From: Pseudonocardia humida
GTDB lineage: Bacteria; Actinomycetota; Actinomycetes; Mycobacteriales; Pseudonocardiaceae
Reading direction: 5' to 3'
NCBI RefSeq assembly: GCF_023898865.1
Contig: NZ_JAGSOV010000016.1
Span: 1-43,270, forward strand
DNA length: 43,270 nucleotides
In this document: piece after piece, positions 29,478 to 37,997 of the stretch
Layout: the number at the start of each line of letters is the position of its first letter
Position numbering within the stretch: the first letter of the stretch is position 1
Notes under the pieces: generated by a model
The model's input: the letters and a program-made list of their open reading frames with translations, nothing else
Databases searched by the model: none
Told to the model about the DNA's origin: nothing
Position numbers and translations under genes: made by a program

Positions 29478-29519
29478 CACCGGCCCGGACCCCGCTGGGC
29501 AGCGGTGTCCGGGCCGGTG
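29478..29519 (-). terminator. Terminator of the esx genes
   Basis: A 19-bp stem with one mismatch (29478-29496 with 29501-29519) and a GGGC tetraloop. On the minus strand it is followed within five bases by a TTTT run. It begins 38 bases beyond the stop of the second WXG100 gene, between the ESX-4 genes and rplM. Confidence 0.88.
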
Positions 29520-29557
29520 GTCGGGTGGCGGGCCGCCGGGTGGGACGGCCCGCCTGC

Positions 29558-29845
29558 CTATCGCCAACGCGCGGCGTTGGCCTGCTCGACGCGGCGGTAC
29601 CCCTCGTGCGCGGAGCCGAGCGCCACCCCGATCTGGCTCAGCACCTGGGCGAGGTCGGCCGCCGCGACGTCCCAGTTGCGCTGCGCCGTGCGGTACTCCT
29701 CGGCCGCGGCGCCGTCCCAGGAGGCGACCAGCGGCGCCAGCATCCGCTTGAGCTCGTCGAGCCGGGTCTTGATCCGGTTGGCGGTGCCCGCGACGTCCGC
29801 GTGGGCGGCGTCGAGCGCCCCGAAAGTGACCTTGATCTCACCCAT
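29558..29845 (-). CDS. esxT: WXG100 family ESX-4 protein (EsxT position)
   Basis: A 95-residue helical hairpin protein with the WXG turn as SWDGAAAEEY (about 43-52) and a C-terminal amphipathic helix QVLSQIGVALGSAHEGYRRV. This contains a plausible YxxxD/E-like secretion signal variant (YRRVEQ). It is the second of two WXG100 genes, 12 bases after the first, and lies next to rplM exactly as esxT does in M. tuberculosis. The pair is expected to form a heterodimer exported by ESX-4. The gene name rests on position. Confidence 0.88.
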   Translation of the reverse strand: MGEIKVTFGALDAAHADVAGTANRIKTRLDELKRMLAPLVASWDGAAAEEYRTAQRNWDVAAADLAQVLSQIGVALGSAHEGYRRVEQANAARWR

Positions 29846-29857
29846 CGTCGTCTCCCC

Positions 29858-30169
29858 TCAGCCCAGCGCCGCGCGGATGTTCGACAGGCCGGCCGCGTTC
29901 TGCTCCTCGTGCGCCCGGTAGTCCTGGCCTGCGCCGCCGATCGACTGGCCGATGGTGCGCAGCGAGTCGTTGATGATGCGGGCGTCCGCGTCCCAGCGGT
30001 CCATCAGCCGGCCGAACGCCGCGGCCGCGTCACCGCGCCAGGCGCCGGCCAGCGGCGCCAGCCGGGCGCGCAGCATGGCGAGGTCGGACTGCACGGTGTC
30101 GTTCACCGTGAGGACCTGCTTGCCCGCGCGGTCCATCTCCTCGGTCGTCGCACCGAAGCCGTCGTTCAT
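29858..30169 (-). CDS. esxU: WXG100 family ESX-4 protein (EsxU position)
   Basis: A 103-residue helical hairpin protein with the WXG turn AWRGDAAAAFGRLMDRWDAD and a second helix ending GQSIGGAGQDYRAHEEQNAAGL. YRAHEEQ fits the loose YxxxD/E ESX secretion pattern (Y-x-x-x-E). Two adjacent ATG codons (30172 and 30169) can start it; GGGGAG lies upstream. It precedes the partner WXG100 gene and follows eccC by about 120 bases. Order eccC-esxU-esxT-rplM matches the mycobacterial ESX-4 locus, from which the symbol is borrowed. Confidence 0.87.
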   Translation of the reverse strand: MNDGFGATTEEMDRAGKQVLTVNDTVQSDLAMLRARLAPLAGAWRGDAAAAFGRLMDRWDADARIINDSLRTIGQSIGGAGQDYRAHEEQNAAGLSNIRAALG

Positions 30170-30290
30170 CATGGCCGATCACTCCCCGTTCGAATCCGTT
30201 GCCGGAACGGTCGCAGGACCGGTGGGGTCGGCGGGGCGGAACGGGCGAAAACGTGTGCGGGTGCGAACCCGGCCCGCGTGCGGCACCGGC

Positions 30291-33200
30291 TCACCCCTCG
30301 TCCGGCGCGGGCGGCGCCCACGCCAGCTGGACCCGGCGGGCGCCGCGGCGCCGGTCGACCAGCACCCCGCGCCCCGGCGGGCCGGGGGCCGGGCGGACCG
30401 ACTCCACCAGCGCGCCCTCGTCCGGGCTGCCGTTGAGCACCAGCCCCGGCGCGCCCAGCTCGCGCAGCCGCCCGAGCACCGGGTCGAACAACGAGCGCCC
30501 CGCGCCGCCGCAGCGCCGCGCCAGCACCACGTGCAGCCCCACGTCCTTGGCCTGCGGCAGGAACTCGGCCAGCGCCAGCAGCGGGTGCGCCACCCCGCCG
30601 CCGGGCGCGACCAGGTCGTAGTCGTCGACCAGCAGGTACACCTCCGGCCCGCTCCACCAGCTGCGCTCGCGCAGCTCGCGGGCGGTGACCTCGGGCCCGG
30701 GGAGCCTGCGGCGCAGCGACTCGGCGATCTCCGCCGCGGCCGCGGCGGTGGCGTCCGCGGTGCTCGGGTAGCCGATCAGGTGCGACGCCGGGACCGCGCC
30801 GAGCAGCGTGCGCCGGTGGTCGACGAGCACCACGCGGGCCTCGTCCGGCCCGTGCCTGCTGGTGATCGCCCCGGCCAGCAGCCGCAGCAGCCCGGTCTTG
30901 CCGCTCTCGGCGTCGGCGAAGCAGACCAGGTGCGGTTCGACGGCGAAGTCGACCACGACCGGGGCCAGCTCCTCGTCGACGCCGATCGCGATGCCCGAGG
31001 CCGGCACCGGCAGCTCGTCGTGGGCGATGAGGTCGGGCAGCAGCCGCACGGGGTGGATGCCGGGCCCCGGCCACGCCCGCGCGACCGCCTCCACCAGCGC
31101 CGCGGTGTCGCCCGTGGCCAACCGGGGCGCCGCGACGACGGCGGGCGCGCCGTCCGGGGCGAGCCCGTGGCCCGGGCGGGCCGGCACGGCGGCGGCCGCC
31201 CGCCTGTCGATCTCGGACTCGGCGGGCTCGCCGAGCCGCAGCTCCACGCGGCTGCCGATCAGGTCCTTCAGGGCCGGGCGCAGCTCGCTCCACCGGGTCG
31301 CCGACACGGCCAGGTGCAGCCCGAAGGCCAGCCCCTGGGCGGCCAGCCCGAGCAACCGGTTCTCCACGTCGTCGAACTCGCCGCCGCGCAGCGTCAGGTA
31401 GCCGTCGACGACGAGCAGCAGGTCGGTGGCCGGCTCGTCCGCGAACTCCCCGGCCGCCCGCCGGGCCCGGAACGCCTCGACCGAGGCCACCCCGGCGTCG
31501 CGGAAGAGCCGCTCGCGGCGGCCCAGCGCGGCCGAGAACTCGGCGACCGTGCGCCGCACGAGGTCGGGCTCGTGGCGGTCGGCCACCGTGCCCACGTGCG
31601 GGAGCCCGGCCAGCACGGCCAGCGCGCCGCCGCCGAAGTCGAGCAGGTGCACGCCGAGCTCGGCCGGGGTGTGGGTGAGCGCGAGGCCCAGCACGGTGGC
31701 GGCCAGCGCGGTCGACTTGCCCGAGCGCGGGCCGCCGGCCACCGCCAGGTGCCCGCTGCCACCGGCCAGGTCGACCGGCAGCGGGTCGCGGCGCTGCTGG
31801 TAGGGCCGGTCGACCAGGCCGATCGGGACGCGCAGGTCGGCGCCGCCGGGGGCGCGCAGGCCCGCCCCGGCCAGCTCGACGACCTGGCCCAGCACCTCGT
31901 CCAGCGGCGGCGGGTCGGCCAGCGGCGGCAGCCAGACCCGGTGCGCGGGCGGACCGTCGCCCACCATCGCCGCCAGCACCGCGTCCAGGACGGTGGGGCC
32001 GCCCGCGTCGTCGGCCTGCGGCGGCCGCGGCGCCCGCCCGGGGACCGGCGCGGGCTCCGCGACCGGGGCGAGCCCGAAGAGGTGAGCGCGGGCGTCCGGC
32101 GGCACCGGACCGGGCTCACCCGCCGGGGCGGCCGGGACCGAGACGCACGCCGCCCGGAACCGGATCAGCTCCCCGGTCCCGGTGGCCAGGAAGGCCGACC
32201 CGGGCGCGGGCGGCAGGTGGTGGGCGTCGGGCACGCCGAGCACGGCCCGCGACTCGCCCGCGGAGAACGTGCGCAGCGCGATCCGGTAGGACAGGTGCGA
32301 CTCCAGCCCGCGCAGCCGGCCCTCGTCCAGCCGCTGCGAGGCGAGCAGCAGGTGCAGCCCCAGCGAGCGGCCGAGCCTGCCGATCGTGACGAACAGGTCG
32401 ACCAGCTCCGGGCGCTGGGCCAGCAGCTCGGAGAACTCGTCGACGACCACCACCAGCGCGGGCAGCTGCGGCACCCGGGCCCCGGCCCGGCGCGCGGCCT
32501 CCAGCTCGGCGACGCCGGTCAGGTTGCCCGCCGCGCGCAGGACCTCCTGCCTGCGGTTGATCTCACCGGCCAGCGCGTCGGCCATCCGGTCGACCAGCGT
32601 CAGCTCGTCGACCAGGTTGGTGATCACGGCCGAGACGTGCGGCAGCCCGGCCAGCCCGAGGAACGTGGCGCCGCCCTTGAAGTCGACGAGCACCAGGTTG
32701 AGCTCGGCCGACGAGTGCGTGGCCGCCAGCCCCAGCACCAGGGTGCGCAGCAGCTCGCTCTTGCCCGACCCGGTGGCCCCGACGCACAGCCCGTGCGGGC
32801 CGCTGCCGCCCTGGGCCGACTCCTTGAGGTCCAGCGCGACGGGCAGCCCGCGCTCGTCGACGCCGATCGGGACCCGCAGCCGGTCGGCGTCGACGCGGGC
32901 GCGGCGCCGGCGCAGGGCGGCGATCCCGGCCGCTCCCGGGCCCAGCCCGAGCAGCTCGGGCAGGCCGTGGCCGCCGGACCGCCCGGGGCCCGCCGACTCC
33001 GCGCCCGCCGGCCGGTAGCGGGCCAGCCGCCGGGCCAGCGCGACGGCCTCGGCCCGGCTCACCGCGTCCGGGACGCCGACCGGCGCGTTCTCCGCGCCGC
33101 GCCGCAGCTGCCCGGCGCCGACCCGCAGCCGCAGCACCGTCGGCCCCGGGGTGCGCCCGGGCGGCGCACCGACCCGCAGCACGGTGACCCCGGCGACGCC

Positions 33201-34184
33201 CGCCCACGGCCCCGGCGCCTCCGCCGCCCCGTCCACCACGACCAGCAGCTGCGGCTCGCCGCGCCCGGGGCCCTGGGCCCGCCCGGCCAGCTCGGCCTGC
33301 CACCACAGCCGCAGGTCGTCGGCGTCGACGGTGACCATCCTGGTCGGGCCGACGGCGTCGCGGCGGCGGGGGTGGGCCGCGTGCGGCAGCCACTTGACCC
33401 AGTCCCACTCGCCGGCCATCCGGGCCGGGGCGACAACCGCGAGCAGCGCGTCGGCCGGGCTGTGCCACAGGACGTACTGCGCGACCAGCGCCCTGGCCAG
33501 GTCGCGGGCCGCGGCCGGGTCGCCGCCCGGCTCCGCCGCCTCCACCCAGACGACGTTGGTGGCCTGCACCGACAGCGCGACCGGCAGGTCGGGGACCGCG
33601 GCGTGGCCGAGCAGGAACCGGCGCAGCGCGAGCGCGGTGACCGGCTCGATGCCGTCGACCGGGCCGGTCTGCGGCGCGACCAGGTGGGTGGCCAGCCGCT
33701 GGACGCCGTGCCCGATGCGCAGCTGCCCGAAGTCGGGCTCGCCCGGGCTGCGCTCCCACAGCCTGCCCTCGGCGAGCACGGCGGGCCACGCCGCGGGCTC
33801 CGGGTGCACGGCCTCCAACGCGGTGCGCTGGTCGGCCGCGATGCGCCGGACCGTGCGCCGCAGCGACGACAGGTAGCGCAGGTAGTCGCGCCGCTCCTCG
33901 TCGACCGCCGCCGCGCGCCCACCTCCCGAGCGACCGCCCCCGGCCAGCAGCATGCCCAGCGTCGAGACCATGAACATGCCGCCGAACAGCCACGACGTCG
34001 GGTTCTGCACGCCGAGCACGGCGATGAACCCGACCGAGGCGAGCAGCATGACGACCGGCAGCAGCCGCAGCAGCAGCCCGGAGGGCACCACCCGCTCCGG
34101 CTCCGGCGGCGGCTCCAGCACGAGCTCGCCGCCCGGCATGGCGGGCGGCACCCGGTCGGTGCGCGGTACCGCGACGGTCCCCAT
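30291..34184 (-). CDS. eccC4: ESX-4 secretion ATPase EccC (three FtsK-type domains)
   Basis: The motor of the type VII secretion system at the inner membrane. 1297 residues. Two transmembrane segments at about 35-57 and 64-82, then three FtsK/SpoIIIE ATPase domains. Domain 1 has GATGSGKS (K475) and Walker B LVVVVDEF. Domain 2 has GGPRSGKS (K823) but LLLVVDGY with no catalytic Glu. Domain 3 has ADAESGKTG (K1096) and YLLVDDYD. EccCa and EccCb are fused, as in ESX-4. Domain 1 alone looks fully active; domain 3 or 2 usually binds the Esx substrate signal. It is divergent from eccD across 137 bases and upstream of the two WXG100 genes. Confidence 0.95.
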   Translation of the reverse strand: MGTVAVPRTDRVPPAMPGGELVLEPPPEPERVVPSGLLLRLLPVVMLLASVGFIAVLGVQNPTSWLFGGMFMVSTLGMLLAGGGRSGGGRAAAVDEERRDYLRYLSSLRRTVRRIAADQRTALEAVHPEPAAWPAVLAEGRLWERSPGEPDFGQLRIGHGVQRLATHLVAPQTGPVDGIEPVTALALRRFLLGHAAVPDLPVALSVQATNVVWVEAAEPGGDPAAARDLARALVAQYVLWHSPADALLAVVAPARMAGEWDWVKWLPHAAHPRRRDAVGPTRMVTVDADDLRLWWQAELAGRAQGPGRGEPQLLVVVDGAAEAPGPWAGVAGVTVLRVGAPPGRTPGPTVLRLRVGAGQLRRGAENAPVGVPDAVSRAEAVALARRLARYRPAGAESAGPGRSGGHGLPELLGLGPGAAGIAALRRRRARVDADRLRVPIGVDERGLPVALDLKESAQGGSGPHGLCVGATGSGKSELLRTLVLGLAATHSSAELNLVLVDFKGGATFLGLAGLPHVSAVITNLVDELTLVDRMADALAGEINRRQEVLRAAGNLTGVAELEAARRAGARVPQLPALVVVVDEFSELLAQRPELVDLFVTIGRLGRSLGLHLLLASQRLDEGRLRGLESHLSYRIALRTFSAGESRAVLGVPDAHHLPPAPGSAFLATGTGELIRFRAACVSVPAAPAGEPGPVPPDARAHLFGLAPVAEPAPVPGRAPRPPQADDAGGPTVLDAVLAAMVGDGPPAHRVWLPPLADPPPLDEVLGQVVELAGAGLRAPGGADLRVPIGLVDRPYQQRRDPLPVDLAGGSGHLAVAGGPRSGKSTALAATVLGLALTHTPAELGVHLLDFGGGALAVLAGLPHVGTVADRHEPDLVRRTVAEFSAALGRRERLFRDAGVASVEAFRARRAAGEFADEPATDLLLVVDGYLTLRGGEFDDVENRLLGLAAQGLAFGLHLAVSATRWSELRPALKDLIGSRVELRLGEPAESEIDRRAAAAVPARPGHGLAPDGAPAVVAAPRLATGDTAALVEAVARAWPGPGIHPVRLLPDLIAHDELPVPASGIAIGVDEELAPVVVDFAVEPHLVCFADAESGKTGLLRLLAGAITSRHGPDEARVVLVDHRRTLLGAVPASHLIGYPSTADATAAAAAEIAESLRRRLPGPEVTARELRERSWWSGPEVYLLVDDYDLVAPGGGVAHPLLALAEFLPQAKDVGLHVVLARRCGGAGRSLFDPVLGRLRELGAPGLVLNGSPDEGALVESVRPAPGPPGRGVLVDRRRGARRVQLAWAPPAPDEG

Positions 34185-34321
34185 GGCCGACCCCCACCAG
34201 TTCTGCGGAAACGCCCCGCCGACCGGTGGGGCGCTGCGATGCTAAGCACCGGCCCGGCCCGCCCGTGGCCGTTTCGGGGAAGTCGTCCCGCCGCCGTCGC
34301 GTCCACTGTGGAGGTGCGCCC

Positions 34322-35656
34322 GTGTCCACGGCCACGACCTACTGCCGGCTCACCGTGCTCGCCCCGCGCACCCGCGTCGACGTCGCCCTGCCCGCCGACA
34401 TCCCGGTCGCCGAGCTGGTGCCGATGGTGCTGGAGCTGGTCGGCGAACCCGCCCCGGGACGGCCGCCGCGGCCGTGGCGCCTGCGCGGACCGGCCGGCGG
34501 ACCGCTCCCGGCCGCCGCCACCCTCGCCCAGCTCGGCGTGCTCGACGGCGAGATGCTGCGGCTCTCCCCCGACGGCGCCGCCCCCGCACCGCCCGTGTTC
34601 GACGACCCGGTCGACGCGCTGGCCGACACCGCGGCGCCCATGCGCGCCGCGCAGCGCCGCTGCCTGGCCGCCCTGGTGCTGGTCGTGGCCGGGGCCGCGG
34701 CCGCCGTGCTCGCCACGGGCGGGATCGTGGGCGGCCTGGTCGCCGCCGCGGCCGCCGTCGTCGCGGTCGTCGCCGCGGGCAGGCTCGACGACGACCGCAC
34801 GGCCGCCCTGGTCGCCGCCGTGGCCGCCGTCCCGCTGGCCGCGGCGGCCGGCTGGGCGCTGCTGCCCGCGGCGAGCGGAGCGGCCCGGCTGCTGCTGGCC
34901 GCGCTGGCCGCCGGGGTCACCGCCGCGGCCGGGCAGGTGACGGTGCGCGTGCTGGCCCCGGCGCTCGTCGCCGCGGTCACCGCCGCCGTGCCGACGATGC
35001 TCGGCTGCCTCGCGGTGATCTGGTTCGACGCGCCCCCGGCCGCCACCGCGGTCGGGGTCGGGGTGCTGGCCGTGGTCCTCGGCCCGCTGGTGCCCCGGGC
35101 CGCGCTGCGGCTGTCCGGCCTGCCGCGCCCGGTCGTCCCCGCCGACGGCGGCGAGCTCACCGACCCCGACCGCGACGCCGACGTCCTGCCCCCCGACGAG
35201 CTCGCCGAACGCGCCGCCCTGGCCCGCGGCTACCTGGCCGGCCTGGTCGCCGGCTGCGCGACCGTCGCCGCCGTGGGCGCACTCGCCGGAGCCGCCGCCA
35301 CCGGCAGCTGGGCGGGCCCCGTCCTGGCCGGGATCACCGCGGGCGTGCTGGGCCTGCGCTCCCGCGGCTTCGCCGACCCCACCCCCACCTGCGCCCTGCT
35401 GGCCACCTCCGCCGCCACCGCCACCGGCCTGGTCGCGCTGCTCGCGCTGGCCGACCCCGTCCTCGCCGCCCCCATCGGCGCCGCCGTCCTCCTGCTGGCC
35501 GCCGCCGCGGCCGTGGCCTCCCTGCACCGCACCCGCCCCGCCGGCTCCCCCGTCGCCCGCCGCGCCGTCGACTTCCTCGAGTACGGCCTCACCATCGCCG
35601 CCGTCCCCGTGGCCCTGGCCGCGATGGACCTGTTCACCCTGGCCAGCCGCATCTGA
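34322..35656 (+). CDS. eccD4: ESX-4 membrane channel protein EccD
   Basis: 444 residues. An N-terminal ubiquitin-like domain (about 1-85; CRLTVLAPRTRVDVALPADI, LDGEMLRLSP) is followed by a linker and about 11 hydrophobic Ala/Val/Leu helices from about 112 to the C-terminus. This matches EccD, the main membrane-pore subunit of type VII secretion. The GTG has GGAGG upstream. It is divergent from eccC, as in mycobacterial ESX-4. In those genomes mycP4 follows on the same strand; here a gap with repeats and a marR gene follow instead. Confidence 0.93.
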   Translation: MSTATTYCRLTVLAPRTRVDVALPADIPVAELVPMVLELVGEPAPGRPPRPWRLRGPAGGPLPAAATLAQLGVLDGEMLRLSPDGAAPAPPVFDDPVDALADTAAPMRAAQRRCLAALVLVVAGAAAAVLATGGIVGGLVAAAAAVVAVVAAGRLDDDRTAALVAAVAAVPLAAAAGWALLPAASGAARLLLAALAAGVTAAAGQVTVRVLAPALVAAVTAAVPTMLGCLAVIWFDAPPAATAVGVGVLAVVLGPLVPRAALRLSGLPRPVVPADGGELTDPDRDADVLPPDELAERAALARGYLAGLVAGCATVAAVGALAGAAATGSWAGPVLAGITAGVLGLRSRGFADPTPTCALLATSAATATGLVALLALADPVLAAPIGAAVLLLAAAAAVASLHRTRPAGSPVARRAVDFLEYGLTIAAVPVALAAMDLFTLASRI

Positions 35657-35700
35657 TCCGCCCACCCCCGCACGGCAGCGCCTCCCGCCGCCCCGGGTCC

Positions 35701-35850
35701 GAACGAGACCCACTCTCGTCCCACCCACCAGAACGAAAGCCACTCTCGTGCCCACGGGGTGGCGCCACGCCGCGCGAACGCGCCGCTCGCCCCACGTCGC
35801 CGGCCGACCGCGCCACTCGCTCACCCGAGCCGAACGAAAGCCACTCTCGC
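35701..35850. repeat. Three copies of a 19-base intergenic repeat
   Basis: GAACGAGACCCACTCTCGT (35701-35719), GAACGAAAGCCACTCTCGT (35731-35749) and GAACGAAAGCCACTCTCGC (35832-35850). The first copy folds as a hairpin (ACGAGA/TCTCGT with a 5-base loop), the others imperfectly. Copies are outside genes, which suggests a dispersed intergenic repeat element. The first could also act as a weak eccD terminator. Confidence 0.8.
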
Positions 35851-36095
35851 TCCGCCGAGGCGGCGCGCAGCGCCGCGAGGCCCAGGCACGGGGGCGCAGC
35901 GCCACTCCTCCCCCGAGGCCCCTGCTCGATCCGAGGTCGCCCGCCGCGCAGGTTCGGGCGGAGCAACAGCGACCTCATCGGGCGGCCTGCAGCCGAGTGC
36001 GGCTGCCACCCGTGCCCTACGGGAGCGCTTGAGCTGCTAAGAGCGCAGGCGACCGCCACCTACCGGGGGTCGTTTCGCTTGGGAAATATGCGTGA

Positions 36096-36118
36096 CACAT
36101 CAGATGTGATATGCATAT
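36096..36118 (+). promoter_or_regulatory. Palindromes just upstream of marR
   Basis: CACATCAGATGTG (36096-36108) and ATATGCATAT (36109-36118) are adjacent perfect palindromes ending 3 bases before the marR ATG, in a strikingly A/T-rich patch. They are good candidates for MarR autoregulation. There is no Shine-Dalgarno site, so the message may be leaderless. Confidence 0.55.
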
Positions 36119-36121
36119 GTA

Positions 36122-36634
36122 ATGGATCGACTGGACCAGCTCCTGGGGGTGATTGCACTCGGAGTGCTGGATCGGTTGCGTGCAGCGGTCAGCGACGAAT
36201 CCGGCGTCAGCGAGGCCGAGGCGGGCGCGCTCGTGCACATACAAGCGTGGCCGGGCGGATCGGTGGGCGAACTGGCCGGCGTCGTCGGACGCTCCCAGCC
36301 GGCCGCCGTGCGCCTGGTCGACCGACTCGTGGAGCGCGGACTCGTCCGACGCGAGCCCGGGGCGGATCGCCGAACGGCTGCCCTCGTGCTGACGAAGGCG
36401 GGCTCGCGGGTAGGCGAGGAGATCCTGGCGGCGCGTGCGAGGACGCTGGCCACGCTGCTCGGCGACCTGTCCGATGCTGAGCGCCGAACGCTTGAACGCC
36501 TGCTCAACCGTGTCGCGGCCGGCCTGGCGACCAACCGGACCGGCGCGATCCGGGTCTGCCGGCTCTGCAACCGGGACGCGTGCTCGTCCGGGGCCGCATG
36601 TCCGCTCCAGCACACCACAGGGTCACTCCGTTGA
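36122..36634 (+). CDS. MarR-family regulator with cysteine-rich C-terminal tail
   Basis: 170 residues. The winged helix lies at about 28-105: EAGALVHIQAWPGGSVGELA, GRSQPAAVRLVDRLVERGLV (recognition helix), and a wing with REPGADRRTAALVLTKAG. After the dimer helix the protein ends with CRLCNRDACSSGAACPLQH, a C-x2-C-x4-C-x5-C arrangement (about 146-160) that could hold a metal or iron-sulfur cluster. Similar tails exist in some actinobacterial MarR proteins. ATA and CAA codons (HIQAW) are unlike the surrounding genes and suggest acquisition from outside. The stop overlaps the TTG start of the following transporter (TTGA), so it probably regulates that efflux gene. Confidence 0.88.
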   Translation: MDRLDQLLGVIALGVLDRLRAAVSDESGVSEAEAGALVHIQAWPGGSVGELAGVVGRSQPAAVRLVDRLVERGLVRREPGADRRTAALVLTKAGSRVGEEILAARARTLATLLGDLSDAERRTLERLLNRVAAGLATNRTGAIRVCRLCNRDACSSGAACPLQHTTGSLR

Positions 36635-37856
36635 CGCCCAACGCGCGCAATCGCGCATACGCGCGCGATCGCCCGCACGACCTGCGCCTTTCGGCGCACC
36701 CGTCGGCGCTCACGCTCGCGATCGCTGGCTCTGCGACAGTCGCGACCGCCTTCGGCATGGCCCGCTACGGATACGGACTGCTGCTGCCCGACATCCAGGA
36801 CAACCTCGGACTTGCCACGCCACGCTCGGGGCAATCGGCACGCTCGCCTACGTCGCTTATGTCGTCACAACGACCCTGGTCACCCGGTGTATCGCCGCCG
36901 CCGGTCAACGCGCGACCGTCGTCGCCGGTGGGCTGTTGGCCGTGGCCGGGACGATCGTCATCGCCCTGGCGCATGGCCCGGCCCTCCTCGCCATCGGGGT
37001 GGCGAGCGCCGGGCTCGTACAACCCCCGTTCGCCGACGCCGTCGACAGGCTGCCCGCGACCGTGCGCGCACGGACCCTCGCGACGATCAGCTGCGGCACC
37101 GGATGGGGCGTCGCGATCGCGGCGCCGATCGCCATCGCGGCGGCCGAGGCGTGGCGAAGCGCATTCCTCGGCTTCGCCGTCTGCGCCACCGCGAGCACCC
37201 TGTTCGCCGCATTTGTCCTGCCGGGCCCTCGAACCCGCAATCGCACCCTCGACAAATCCGCCCCGACCGGCCCGCCAGCACGAGGTCACAGTGCGCCACG
37301 ACCTGGCCGCGCCGTGCTGCCGATGTTTGCTGGTGCCCTGCTCATCGGGCTCGGCAGCGCCCCGTTCTGGACCTTCGCCGTCGATGCCGTGCGCGCCGCC
37401 GGCCTCGACCAGACCGCCGGACGCGCGCTGCTCGGCGTGGCCGGTGTCACCAGTCTCCTGGCCAGCGGCGCCGCGGACGTGATCCGGCGTCTCGGAGCGA
37501 CGTGGACGTTCGTACTCTGCGCGCTCTTGGAGGCAGCCGCGATCGCGACCGTCGGACTGGCGGCGAACCACGTCGTCGCGGTGATGGTCGCCGCCGCTGT
37601 ATTCGGCGCCGCCTACAACACGATCGTGAACGTCACCGTCCTCTGGGGGACCCGGCTCTACCCCGACCAGCCATCCGCCGGCTCGGCTGCAGCAGTCAAG
37701 GTCCAGGCCATCGGCCTGCTCTGTGGCCCGCTGATCGGCGGCTCCGTCGCCGAGGCGATCGGCCTCACCGCCACCCTCCTCGGCGGGGCCGCGATCGTCC
37801 TCGCCGCTGCGCTCTTCGCGCCTCGCACAGACGTCATCCAAAACGCCTCTGAATGA
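36631..37856 (+). pseudogene. MFS transporter, broken by one frameshift
   Basis: An efflux-type major facilitator protein of about 400 residues in two frames. The first part, from a TTG overlapping the marR stop, reads ...AFGMARYGYGLLLPDIQDNL GLAT up to about 36819. The rest is in the next frame from about 36815: TLGAIGTLAYVAYVV, then clear membrane helices to the C-terminus (AEAIGLTATLLGGAAIVLAA). Inserting one G in GCCACG-CCACGCTC restores GLATATLGAIG, so a single-base deletion (or sequencing error) explains it. All other helices are intact. The RYGYGLLLP motif fits the YbfB/YjiJ-like MFS group. It was probably controlled by the coupled MarR; substrate unknown. Confidence 0.82.
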
Positions 37857-37912
37857 CACCTCCCGGTAGTACGCCGAGCCGGGCAGCCGTGCATCTGGAC
37901 CGCGTTCAACCT

Positions 37913-37946
37913 GCCGTCAAAGTGTGCTCAAACGTCGCTTGACGGC
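37913..37946. terminator. Possible terminator between MFS gene and eccB
   Basis: 8-bp arms GCCGTCAA (37913-37920) and TTGACGGC (37939-37946) with an 18-base loop, lying between convergent genes. Weak for a GC-rich genome. Confidence 0.4.
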
Positions 37947-37997
37947 GCCGTCGGAGGCCCCCGTAGTAGCGCAGGAGCCCGGTAGCCCGAGAGACCC

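Larger units (their letters stand above)
35657..36121. other. Gene-free region with repeats between eccD and marR
   Basis: 465 bases with no credible gene. Frames give Arg/Ala/Pro/Ser-rich low-complexity translations, and nothing in any frame resembles a mycosin (no Asp/His/Ser subtilase blocks, no C-terminal membrane helix). It contains three copies of a 19-base repeat and, at its end, palindromes before marR. It may mark the left end of the segment that replaced mycP. Confidence 0.6.

Noticed and set aside
29952..34940. 1662-residue plus-strand open frame
   Set aside because: Shadow of eccC on the other strand; Arg/Gln/Pro-rich with no domain.
33059..35905. 948-residue minus-strand open frame
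   Set aside because: Covers the antisense of eccD and an off-frame of eccC; Gly/Gln-rich artefact.
37862..37985. Direct repeat CCCGGTAG as target-site duplication around an insertion
   Set aside because: The copies are 116 bases apart on the same side of the marR-MFS cassette, do not flank it, and are only 8 bases long.
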